A stretch of 64,000 nt of DNA from Brachionus manjavacas (lineage: Eukaryota > Rotifera > Eurotatoria > Ploima > Brachionidae). The stretch spans positions 7,454,501-7,518,500 of the forward strand of contig JAHQIY010000001.1 of assembly GCA_019054805.1 (NCBI GenBank). Direction: 5' to 3'. Below, piece by piece: positions 1-12,000 of the stretch (positions are counted from its first letter, which is position 1; every line of letters starts with the position of its first letter). The position numbers and the translations under genes were made by a program. The notes below the pieces were generated by a model that was not told the DNA's origin, made no database searches, and was given only the letters and a program-made list of their open reading frames with translations.

Positions 1-3000
1 TGTTGCTGTGCTGGGAGGCTTCTTGTGTTTGTGGCGGTGCCATTTGACACGCGAATCGAATTAGAAAATTCATCACAAAGTCACAAATGTGTTTGTCGAA
101 TGGCTTGAGAAGGTCTGCATGCTTTAGTTTTAGATTTGGATCGAAATTGGCATCTTCAGAGTCAAGTGTACGCTGAGCTTCCCACTTGAGAATGGTCTCG
201 CACAAGTCGATGATAAGCAGCTTGTTTTCGTTTGTCGAATTTTGAGATAGGCCAACTTTTTGCAGCGCAACTATCAACTGATTTATGAGCGTGTGACGTA
301 TGTAATAGAACACTTTAAAGTAGCGCACAATTATGAAGATCAGGTGGCTTAGCTGAGGCACCGAGTGATTTTCTTCGATGAGTATTTTTTTGGTCCATGA
401 GGCCAACGTAATGTAGCCATCTTCGGATCTGGTGGGAAAAGTGGGAGTAAGAATTTGGAGCGCTTGTCTGACGACCAGTTTGGCTTCGGGGGCGTACGCT
501 TTCAGCAGTGAATGAAAAACTTGAAAGACTATTCGCTTGTGAATGGCAAACTTGGATATTATGTGACTGAGAAGCAACAGGCCTTGATACTTATTGAATG
601 GGTCAACGCATGTCTTGGCCAGCAGAGAAGGCCAAGCAAATGTCATTAGGCGGCGCAGTTTGGTGCCTTGTTTTTTGTTGTTCACATTGTGAATGTAGTC
701 GTGAGCGTATTGCACAAACAAACAAGACAATTGAAGCAAATGAATTCGAACGGCATCCGAATAAGTCTGATTTTGGTCCGGGTCAACAACGTTGTTGATG
801 AAAACCGATATGATGTTGTCCGGCGAGTCTGTGTCGGGATTTGGCGGGCCGCCGATAATCGCTTCGTGTTCGCCTTTTTCAAATGCACAAGTAAAACAAG
901 GAATGACTATGTGCTGGAGTATTGACGACTTTAGCTTTTGGGTGTATATTGAATTTGAATTGGATTGAGTGGTAAATATTTGCACAAATGTAAAGAATAT
1001 GTCTCGTTTGAGTTGAATCGAGTATTCTTTTGCCACGCGTTCGCTTAGATACACGCGAAAAAATTCAAATTGACTGATAGATTTTTGGTGAAAAGCGATC
1101 AGCAATTTGAACAAAAGCTCAATATTAGAATTTAGAGCATATGTGGCTTCGTTTCTGGCGTGCAAGTCCAATTGAATCTCGTGATATTTGAGCAACACTT
1201 TCAGCACATAGATCGGCTCTTTCCAATAAATGTGGTTTAAGTTGTCGATTTGGGAGTGTTTTTCGTGAAATTTTTCATCGCACCATACTTTGAGCAGAAC
1301 TTCGATCAATTGACCTTGTGATTGGAGCCAACATCTTAAATTCAATTCAATTCAATTCAATTCTATTGAATGGAAATAGCAGCAACAACAAAACACATAA
1401 TGAAATTAAAACAAGCATTAAATAAAAGGACGAAGGCTTTTGACGCATAAAAAATAATGCTTTAGCAAAAATATTAAACTATCCCATAATGAATAAAAAG
1501 TTAAGATTATTTTATTTTTTTTCCTTATCGCATATTTTTTTTATTAAAGCATAAAAATCTTTGTCCAAGGTAATTCGTTACTCGGCCTAGACGAGGGAAC
1601 AAAAGAAAAAACCTTTCATCAAAGCTTTTCTGTAGGAGCTCAAGTATCTGAAGTGGCTCCATTATCTGAAATGGCTCAAGTTACTAGTTAGTAGATCATT
1701 TTGATTAAGTTGATCAAGTTAATGATGTCTATCTGAAGCTGTTGAACTGACAAAAAGAGGAGGTCGTCCAAATAAACTTAAGGCTAACGTTGAACTAAGT
1801 AAAACTGAAGAAAATTTTTTATACTTTAATTTTTTTATGCGTCAAATACATTTTTCCTTAAATAAAATCAAAATTTTTTTATTTTTTTTTTAAATAATAA
1901 TTAGGGGGAGGACCCCAGGGAGTTTGGAATGGTAATTAACCTCCCTTTCAGTCATTTTCAAAATTAAAGAGTTGTTTTTTGTCTAAGTTTAAAGCTCTTT
2001 GTGCAAAATGCAGACTTGTTTATTAGTCACAGATTTAAGTCTTAAACACTAAAATTTAAGCCAAAGTTAAAACTTAGGCCCCCACAATAACTACCTGGAC
2101 CGGTAAAAGAAATATTTGGCCGCGGCAATAACTACCTGGAACGGAAAAAAATTCATGTTGTTTATCATAGCAAATATTTTTTAAATATACAAAAAAATTT
2201 TTATATAATGTTTGTTTTTTTGTCCCCCAAAGTCAAACTCTTAAAAAGTGAAATATTATATTTTAGATTAGGTCAACTAAAAGTTCATAAAACCTGAGAA
2301 CAAGAAGGTGAACCATAGTTTACCTAAGCGACTAAACCCGAAAAACTTTGTTTTCTTCAGACATATTTTCTAAAGTCAGGATAAATAATGAGTGTAGCAG
2401 GATAATGAGTGTAGCAGGATAGTTTGGCTTCTGAAAATTAATTCAGAAGCCAAACTACCAACCGAGGTATACTGAGAATGGATTAAGATTGTTTGGTGAT
2501 ACCTTATAATTCTAACCCTCACTTTTTGGAAGTCACTTTCGACGAGTATTTATATTCAAAACTTAAGAATAAGAGTCTTAAAAATTCGAATTGCGTTTGC
2601 CTGTATTGATCTTGTTCGTTTATATTTGATTCTTAGCCATTTTAAGATCCGAAATTAGTACAAAATTCAAACGTTCATGTCGTTGGTTTAAACGCTCATT
2701 TTTTTTGCAAAGCAAAAATATTTTCAAAAGTTTTAATATATCATTTAGTCTGAATTTTTCTCTTTTTTTTGAAAATTAAACTAGTTTTTGTCCAAAATTT
2801 TTATTTTTTGTCATAATTGAATATTTTTGTATTCTTAAAAACTTTTTTATTTTAATTTGACCTTTTGGTGGTGGAAATAAATAATAAAAAATGTCAATTA
2901 TTAAAATTATAAATTGAATTTTCTCAATTATTATGGAGGCAAAAGATTGCAATAGAATAAATAAAAAAATTTGGCCTCATTTAAATTTATCAAAATTTTA

Positions 3001-6000
3001 CGTAATTAAAAACAGGTTTTTTAAGAGGTGATATATCAAAATATAGAAGACAAAAATATAGAAAATAAAAAACATTTATTTGAAAGGAATAAAAATATAA
3101 AAAACATCTTGCTTAATTTAATGAAAAAGTAAATATAATAATTGGGATTGTGATGACACTTTCGATATAAGCCCTACGTTGTTTAAACAAGTTTATTCAA
3201 TACACATTAAGATATCGGACTCGGCTTTGCCAGAATTTTTTGTAGGTGATTCAATAAATGTTATGTTCATTATTTGAAAAGAGAGAAAGTTGAATTTTTA
3301 TTGTATCGATAAAAGATAATTTTGAGAACATGTTAAAAATTTTTAGAGTTTTTAGGACTCTGGACATGTGGCAGGTTGGTTTAAGTTTAAAAATTTGCCT
3401 TATAAGGTTATTCTGCAGAATATTAAGACTTTTTTAGTCCTAATATTCAGAGTAAGAGTTTCAAGACCATATGCGAATTGTAAAAGACAACATATTTTGT
3501 ATAGGAGTGATTTAAAGCCAGGAGAATGAGTGCCGATATTGTTCATAAAGTATGAAAGTCCAAAGAAGCTCTTCTGAACCTCTTTGAACTTTTCAATTGC
3601 ACATGAGTTAAAGTATAGATTTGATTTGAAATTAACACCCAGATACTTGATCGAGTTAGTTTTTGGAAGTTTAGTTTTATTGAGATAAAATTCTGAATTA
3701 AATAGTAGAGGACCAAAATTTATTATATGGGACTTTACAGGATGAAATTTAATTCTTCATTTTGTACTAAATTGGCTACATAAATTGAGCACCAATTTAC
3801 TGTTTTAAACAATCTTCAATTAAATCGTCAATGAATATGTTGAAGAGAGTACCCCACCCTGCTGAAAAAATATTGGGTTGTAACCGAGTCTTATCTACTG
3901 GGCTTATGGCGATTTATTCACCAGACCCAGGGGATAATTTGCAATAATTTACGATAGGTCTTACCATTCCCCATAGTTTAAAAAGGCCGCATATTTAAAG
4001 CGTCATTCATTTTGATTAAACGTCAATAAAATTAATCTAAATTAAATGTATTAATTGTCATAGTCAAAATGGTAACTTATTTCAATGAACCATAGCTCGA
4101 ATCTTACGACCCCAATAAATAATTTTATGGGGAATCGGGGGGTTATGTAGATATTTATGAGGCTTTCGACGAATAAATCGAAGCTCAAGACAACTTAAGG
4201 AACACTTTAATTGAAACTGAGATAGAAGAAGGTAATAATGAGACTACCCTAGCAGCAAATTCCTACAATAACGCTGTTATCCCATTTAATAATGTGGAAG
4301 CATATAATTGGTGTTGATTAAAGCCAAGGATTATTCGAGTCCTTTCCAGCTGAAGCTTGCGACATACCTTAAAATAGGAAAATAAAGAGGAGTAGGATTT
4401 ATTTTTATTTATTTGTTTTCTGTACCGAGCAAGAGCTCCTTCAGAATAAGTTAAAAATAAAATAAAAAAATTGAATTAAAATAAAATTAAAGTTAATAAA
4501 ATTAGATACAAAAAAAAAAAAAGAATCAAAATAGAGTAAATAAGCTAAAAAAATGAAAGTTATAAATTACATAAATTGGAAAAGATTATGAGGATGACCA
4601 AAAAAGGAATTAAAAGCATTAGTAATGAAATAATTGAAAATATTTTCTTAATTTTTTTATGATTAAAATTTTTTTTTTATGACTCTTTACTTTATAACAT
4701 TTAATTTTATTATGTGATAACTAATTACTTAAAATGACAACTATTACTTTTAATTTACGATTCAAACATTCAATTGACTAATTTTTATGTTGACTAATTA
4801 ATATAAAAAAATGACGATTTGATCTTTTTTTAATTGACGTTTAATCAAAATAAATGACACTTTAATATATTTTCTTTTAAAAACCCATTTCACTGTCCAC
4901 ATCATTAACAAAAAAATGCGTTCTCTAGTAAGCATTAATAAATAATGATAAAAAACAAAAAAAAATTTTTTGAATTAATGTATGTTCTTTTTAGTTGTTG
5001 GTGTTGCTGTAGTTAGCCCTAATCGAAAGAATCAATTCCTAAGATTAATGTTTTTTAAAATTCAAATGCATGTTGGATACTAACTTGTTTGCTTCTATTT
5101 TGATCAACCTGTAAATGACAAACACAGTCAGGTACAATATTTGATTTGACTTATTGATCAAGTCTATATTTTGTTGATTTAAACCGTTGGATAAGAATGT
5201 CTGAGATTCGTTGAGCATTTGAACCAGCCTGTTCGGCTCTGATTTGAATATTTGACAGAAATGAACGGTCTGCTTTTTACTAAGATAGAGAATAAATCTA
5301 AAACAGTACATGTCTTTGATGCGATCGTTGTGTAGCAAATATTTGAGTGTTTCGAATGGAAAACGCTTGAGAAAGTCACTCAGAGGTCTACGAAATTTTT
5401 CACTAGCCTCCAAGCCAAATATCTTCTCATATTTGAGCACCAAAGCAATCGACGACTCGACCAATTTGGCTGGCGCGGACTGCAGCTCAGCTAGCAAGCT
5501 GATGATCGATGAGCACAGTTCGATTTCGTTGTGGCACGGCTTGGTGATCGTTTGCGATTGATTTTCGAGATTTTCTTTAAAAATTTGAAAAGTGTCTTCC
5601 AGCCATCGCTTCAAATGACTGAGCAAGTATTCTGTAAATTTGTCGTTGAGAATAGTCGGATACAATTTGGTTATGTAGCTTAAATGCTGCACGACGTCTT
5701 TCTTCATGTAAATATACTCGGTCAATGGATGCAGATATTCACGCAGATAGTCAGCCGCTATTTGAATTATTTGTCGATGGTTGTCACCCGAAGGCAATGT
5801 CTGATTTTGACTCATTTGACTTGCATGGTGTTCACTGTTTTTGTTGTAGTTTTTGAGACAATTGAACGAAACTTGTTGAATCTGCTTGAGCGGATTATCA
5901 AGCGATTTGTGCAGAATGTTAAGAATTTGCTCGCGTTGGTCAAGCAAATGGTAGAACGAAGCGAGACAATTTAGAGCTGCTCTGCGGATCGGTGTCAAGT

Positions 6001-9000
6001 CTGTCAACGACTTATAGCATGCCAGTTTACTCAAATTGGAATCTTCTTGGTCACAAATCGATATTATTTCATTGTACAAGTTTTGATGATCTTGATTTGA
6101 CAACTGGAGTGTAAACAATTGAGGCTGAGTAGATGAACAGAATTCGAGGCTTTCGAGGATGCCAATTTGAAATTGATGAGAGTAATGACGCAATTTCAAA
6201 TGCTTTCGTGGACCGACTGTTTCAAGAAGAATTTCTTGAAATGGCTGTAGTAAATTGTAAATTGATTTCGATTGAAGTTCGCCTATTTTTTTAATTAAAT
6301 TGATGGACTCGTGACGAACATATTGGCTTGATGAGGTAATCTAGAAAAATACAGCAAGAATTTATTTATTTTATTTTTAAATTAATTATTTATTGATTCA
6401 ATAAATAGAATTGTTTTATTGTTATTACTTGTTTAACTAGTTCTTTAAGAACGTCGTTGAGTGTCTTTTGTTGGAGTTCAGTTAATTGCACTATTGTGTT
6501 GGTCGTATCGTTTGCTGAAGTTAAATCAAGTTTTGCAAAGCAAACTTCGGCTAGATTATTCAACACATCTTTTGCGACATTTATTGCTCCGCTAGAAATC
6601 TTGAAAAATTGATTATTTTACTTTATTTAATTTCATTTAGAATAAAACAAAAGAGAATGCTAACAAAAGTTGAAAATTTCAAGGTTTTACACTAACTTCT
6701 TGATAATTTAGATTTTTGAAATTGGCTGTTAATAGTGAAAAAAAGATATAAAAAGTTTAGAACAATTGACTTCATTAAAATGTAACTTAAATAAGTTGAA
6801 ACATAAGGAATGACCTTTAACACTAGAAGCACCAACGAGTCAAAATGACTCTTTTTCGATTTTTGGCCGCTAAAATCTAAGTTTATTTTTGCTATTTGAG
6901 CACAATTTTTTTTTTCAGCATAAAATTAAGAATAACTTTCTAAATTAACTAAATTCAAATAAAAAAAATATTTCCTTTGTACAAAATCAAGTATATACTA
7001 CTAGAAGCACCAAAAAGAGTCATTTTGACTCGTTTTTTAATTAAAATTTTGAATTTATCTACAAAATCAATGGATGAGTCATAAAATATTTATAAAAAGT
7101 ATGCAAATCTTTAAAAAATGACTTAAATCCTAATACTTGAACGAAGATAAGCAAATTTAAAAAATGCAAAAATTAAAGTTTGCGTATTTTACATGAAAGA
7201 CGAAAAATTGGTTCAAAAAGGAATGAATTCAGTAGAAGATAAAATTTTTGCAAGATACTTTTTTTTAGCCAAATTTTTATTTTTACTCAATTAAAATTAA
7301 GTTTTGAATAGATTTATCCAAATAATAAATTATTATTCATTTTTATCCATTAGATTCTATTAAAACAAGTCATTTTGACTCGTTTTGGTGCTTCTAGTAG
7401 TTTAAAAATTTGGTGCTTCTAGTGTCAAATAAAATATGAACATTAAAAATAATGAAAATTTTTTTTTAAAAAAAATTTTAACCCTCAAAAATGCATAACA
7501 TTTAAAAAAGAAAAATTCAAAAAGTCAAAGTCAAGAAAAATCAGAGTCGTTTAAAAGTCTCAAATTAAAGTCCAAGTCAATGACTTTATTTTTTTTTTAG
7601 AAAAAAGTCAAACACTCGCTTGGCTTCCATACAGAGTTGGTCAAAAGTGAAAGTCAAGTCTGGACTTTGACTAAAACTGAAATTTTTTTTTTTTAAGTTT
7701 TGTTTTAAATAGAATTTAGTTCTCGAATTTCAATGTTTTTAAATTAAATTTTATCATTGTTAATTTTCCGTAATTTGGTGCTAATATAGAATGATGAGGT
7801 CTAATGTTATAGCCTGAAAATAATTAAGTTGATTTGAGTGGACTCAAGACTTTTGAATCAAGACTTTGACCCAAAATTAAAGTCAAAGTCTTTTACTTTG
7901 AGATTAATCAAAGAAGGAAGTCAAAGTCTACTTTGACTTTGATTTTTTACGATTCTGACTTTAAAGTTTGACTTTTGACCAACTCTGCTTCCATAATAAC
8001 CACCTGGGATCTAGAAGGAAAGAAATTTCATTTGTCCCTTCACATTCTTTGAACGTAAAAAAAATCTCACGATCATGTTAAGAAATAAAAATGACTGGAA
8101 AAATGCTTTGACTGTAGGCGAAAATTTTCGTGATCTTCCGTTCCTGAATAATTACTCTTCATGGAAAAACAGGAAGATTTAGTTGAATAATTTTTAAAAC
8201 CGGAGAAAAAATTGAGAATCTCGGAACGTCAAGTCATCAAGATTAAGACAATTTATTATTTTAAAATACTTAAGAATTTTTCTAGTCATTATATTCATCG
8301 TGAAAAAAAAAAGTCCGGACTTGGACTTGACTTGTGACTTGTGCCTTTAAAGCAACTCTGAGAAAAAATATGTCCAATACCTCCTTATTTTTAAATTTTA
8401 GCTTTATATTTTAGAAATCTACAGTAGTTTTTTGACGAGCAAATTTTTTCAATATTACTATTTTCCTATTTTAGAAATTTTGTAAATCAATTCAATTTTA
8501 CTATTTACTTTTTTTCTTTTTTGAAAACTATTTTTGGAATTAATTTATTCTATTCACTTTAATATCATTCTTTTTTGGAAAATTGTTTTTAAAATATATT
8601 TTACGAAACTAATTTTTAATTGAGCTTGATTTTTTATGATTTCTTAATTTAATTTAAAATTAAAACGTTGTTTTTAAATATTGGATGAAATACGTAAATT
8701 AACATTTATTGACGTAATTATACGACCATTTCCGTAATTCTACTTAAATTTACCCATTTTACTGTTAATTATAAAAGGGCCATAAAAGCTGTTGTTTTTT
8801 TTTTCTTATTTTTCTTGCAATTTTTCTTGCAATTTTTAATTTTTATCTAAAACAAAAAAGCGAAACTTTACTTAAATTAATCTGAAACACAAAATTTCAT
8901 TGAGAAAATTTTCGTAAAAAAGTAATAAAAGTAAGAAAATGTAAATTTATTATATTTTTTTTATTTTATTTTTGGATAAATTTTTTTTAGTGATTAGACC

Positions 9001-12000
9001 AATCTTCATTTTTTCAATTTCTATTTTTCTATTTTTACATTTTACTTATGAATTTTTATTTTTATTTTTTTTACGCCAATTATCATTAATTTACGTAAAT
9101 TCACGTAAAATCATTATGACATTAGTTTGATTCAATTCAAATATTTTTTGTTTTTATATTCAAATATCTTAATTTAATCTTTACGTTTAAATAGAAGAAA
9201 TTAATCTCAAAAAAATTGGGGCTTTTTGAAAATTTAATTTTTAAATAGAAATAAATTAGATTTTGATACATAAAGATAATTTTCGCCAACGCTAATTTTA
9301 ATAAATAGTAAAAATGTAAAATTGAAGAAAATTTTACTAAAATAGCAAAATTGTAAAATAGTAAAGTTGACTTATGAGATAATTTTTCTAAGATAATAAT
9401 AAAGTTAAAAAAAAATGAACTTTTTGAGAAACTTTTTAAAATTGTATTTTTTTTCAACTGGACATATATCAGTCAAAGATGACTTTGGCTTTTACAAAAT
9501 TCAAAGTAAATTTATAACTTTTTACCAACTCTTAGTAAATTATTAACCAAAATGATATAATGTAATTTTGCTTTTTCAGTTTATATAATTTACACCAGTC
9601 TTTTTAATAAAAGTTTTTTTTTTAATCATTTGTGTAACTGTAAAATTTTTCACATTATACTTCTCCTTCTTGGAGGTTAATTTTCAAATAAATGAATAAA
9701 AATAAAAAAGATAAAACAAAAAATAATATTATATCTTACTTCTCCTGTAACCGAAACTAGTACATTAAAAATTGATTTTATAAACACAAAACATTGTTGA
9801 AGTGTCCATTGAAGAGGCATTTTATTTGTCAAAAGTTTAAGAACTATACAACCGGCTTTTTTTGCATACCAACTTCTCTCATAGCATAATTGACTCAATT
9901 TTTCTGACAAATAATCAAACATGGCCAAATTAGCTAAATTTGATTCAATACAAGTGTCATCGATTGCCATTTGAGACTGTGCCAAGCTAGACTTTGTGCT
10001 CGATACTATTTCACTAGTCTCTATGATGATCAATATGGTACGCTGTACCAGAGACCAATATTCGGAGTCATCGTTGCATAGAACCACAAACAATGCATCG
10101 ATTAAAATCATATAGTCTAAATAAGCACTGTTTTCAAGACTTATATCTTCATTGGTCTCTAATGAATTAGTCAATACATTCATTGATCGAATTAAGGTAT
10201 TGACGTTTTGTTCATTTTGATTGTTATAATGCGACAAAGATGTAAGAGTAATGTGCACACATAAAGAGTCAATCAATGAAATTATATATTCTTGGTTGTC
10301 TTTTATCGAACTTGAATAGTACAAACACTCGAAAGACCTTATTACTTGATCTCGAATTTTTTCACTTTTAAACTTTTGGGTTTTTATGAAATACTGAGAC
10401 AATTGAGACGAAAAAATGGGACTTAAACAGAAATTTTTTTTAAAATAAAATTGTAAAAATTTGATAAAAATCAAATAGGATAAAAGGGCGGAGCATATTT
10501 ATTCATTTTTTTAAAATCTGATATAATGGGCGAATTCTACGCCTATAAATACCCTTGATTTCACATGATTAAAATTTTTGAATTTCATCGTCTGTTGGTA
10601 CCAGGGTCTGAAAGCTTACTATACCAAAAAAGTTTGGTATCTTTCAAGACTCATAACTAACGATTGAAAAAAGGCGTTTTAATAGCCGATTAGTCTTAGT
10701 CTTGCTGAATTTGAATAATAAGAATATATCTAATAATCTGAATTTTTTGAAATCTAGGGTGTTTTTAGGCGTACAAGCCGCCTATCATATCATCTTTTTT
10801 CCCCAAACAATCAAAATTTAAAAATCAATTTCATTCTTAGTTCTGTTCTAAAAATAATGTCTATTGACTCTAAAAAGTTAAAGTTTTTTCTATTTCAGCA
10901 ATTTTCTTTGTACAGCGCAATGCGTTACCCAGACTTGTAACTTACAAGTCTTAAGTCAAGTCAAATGAATGACTTAAGAATGTTTTTTTTTCGCTAAATG
11001 ACTTATTTTAGCACATTTGAACATTTTATAATAATATTTTGTTATTATAAAAATTTTTTTTATATTTTTCCTAATTTTTCCTTCTTTGAAATTCGTCTTT
11101 TTTAAAAATTTTGATCCAATTTATTTTTTCTTCTCAAAGGCTTTTTACTATAAAGAATTAGTTTTTACTGGTAAACATTTAAGATTTTATAATATGTGCC
11201 TTTTTTAATAAAATATTTAAATAAAAAATCTTTTTTTTTAATTTTTTTTCTTATTTTCCGTATTTTGACCGAACTTTAAAAAAAATTCGATTAGCTTAGG
11301 TTTAACTTTGAATTAAATTTTTGTGAAATTTTGTGAAAACCGGCAATTTGAAATTTTAGTACAAAAATTACAGTACAAAAAGTAAAGACATAATAATTTT
11401 TTATCTAAAAATTGTTCTGTAAACAGTAAAGTATTGTACAAAAGCATTAAACTTTTTATGATATGTTGTTTTTATTTATTTTGTCGAATGAAATAAAATA
11501 ATTTTGAATATAAGATATTTTTTTTGCTTTTTCTTCATTTAATTTAGTCATTTGTTGTTGTTTTTTTGTCATTTAGAAAAAAAATAAAATTAGTTACTAA
11601 ATAATTTATTTTTGTCAGTTAAATAATTTTTAGAGATTATTTATTAAGATCATTAAAATTTAAAATATATTTTTTTCTGCTTAATTTTTGAAATTAATGA
11701 CTGTGAATTAAAATAGCAATAAAAAATAAGACAATCAAAATAAAAAAAATAGAAAAAAAACAAAATTGATTTGAATGCTTCAAAATGACATGAATCACTT
11801 TGAAATGATCAAAGCAATATAAGATTAAGATAGTTATCAAAATTTTATTATTTCTTACACATTTTTGAAATGGATGAACTTGTTAGCAATTAAAACTCAT
11901 TAGAGTTACATTCTTTTAAGGCTAGCAATGAAAAAGCCGCTATTTCTTTATCTCTTCTGACAAGTTTTCGCCTAGACTAAATAAGAGACGATTAAAGATT

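Larger units (their letters stand above)
1335..5084 (-). other. TRRAP intron of 3.75 kb, repeat-filled
   Basis: The donor is a GTTAGT at the 5084 side and the acceptor follows TTTAAG at 1335. The joined codon AA+A restores frame and gives a TRRAP-like sequence across the junction. The intron contains a decayed LINE fragment (about 3420-3960), a broken ORF (4069-4320), a retroposon tail (4399-4458), a copy of a dispersed repeat (2215-2350), a duplicated 15-mer near 2388-2420 and a hairpin near 2425-2458. No TRRAP exon is missing here, since flanking protein sequence is contiguous with the human order. Confidence 0.85.
6600..9739 (-). other. TRRAP intron of 3.14 kb, repeat-filled
   Basis: The donor GTAAGA follows codon GAA, and the acceptor TTTTTCAAG lies before ATTTCTAGC. 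The join gives TGE then ISSGA, which matches the human TGEVSNGA order, so nothing is missing. Inside lie a nested TTAA-type element (6821-7424), an hAT-type element with perfect target duplication (7632-7987), a hAT right-end fragment near 8310-8362, and a stretch rich in TACGTAA words (about 8695-9115). The rest is AT-rich DNA with nothing recognisable. Confidence 0.85.

Noticed and set aside
598-925. Overlapping small frames on both strands near the left edge
   Set aside because: The minus-strand TRRAP exon reads through this whole stretch in another frame with strong conservation, so these are shadows.
9137-9457. 106-codon minus-strand open frame
   Set aside because: Composed almost only of Phe, Ile, Lys, Asn and Leu as expected from AT-rich DNA, lies in a TRRAP intron and has no family features.
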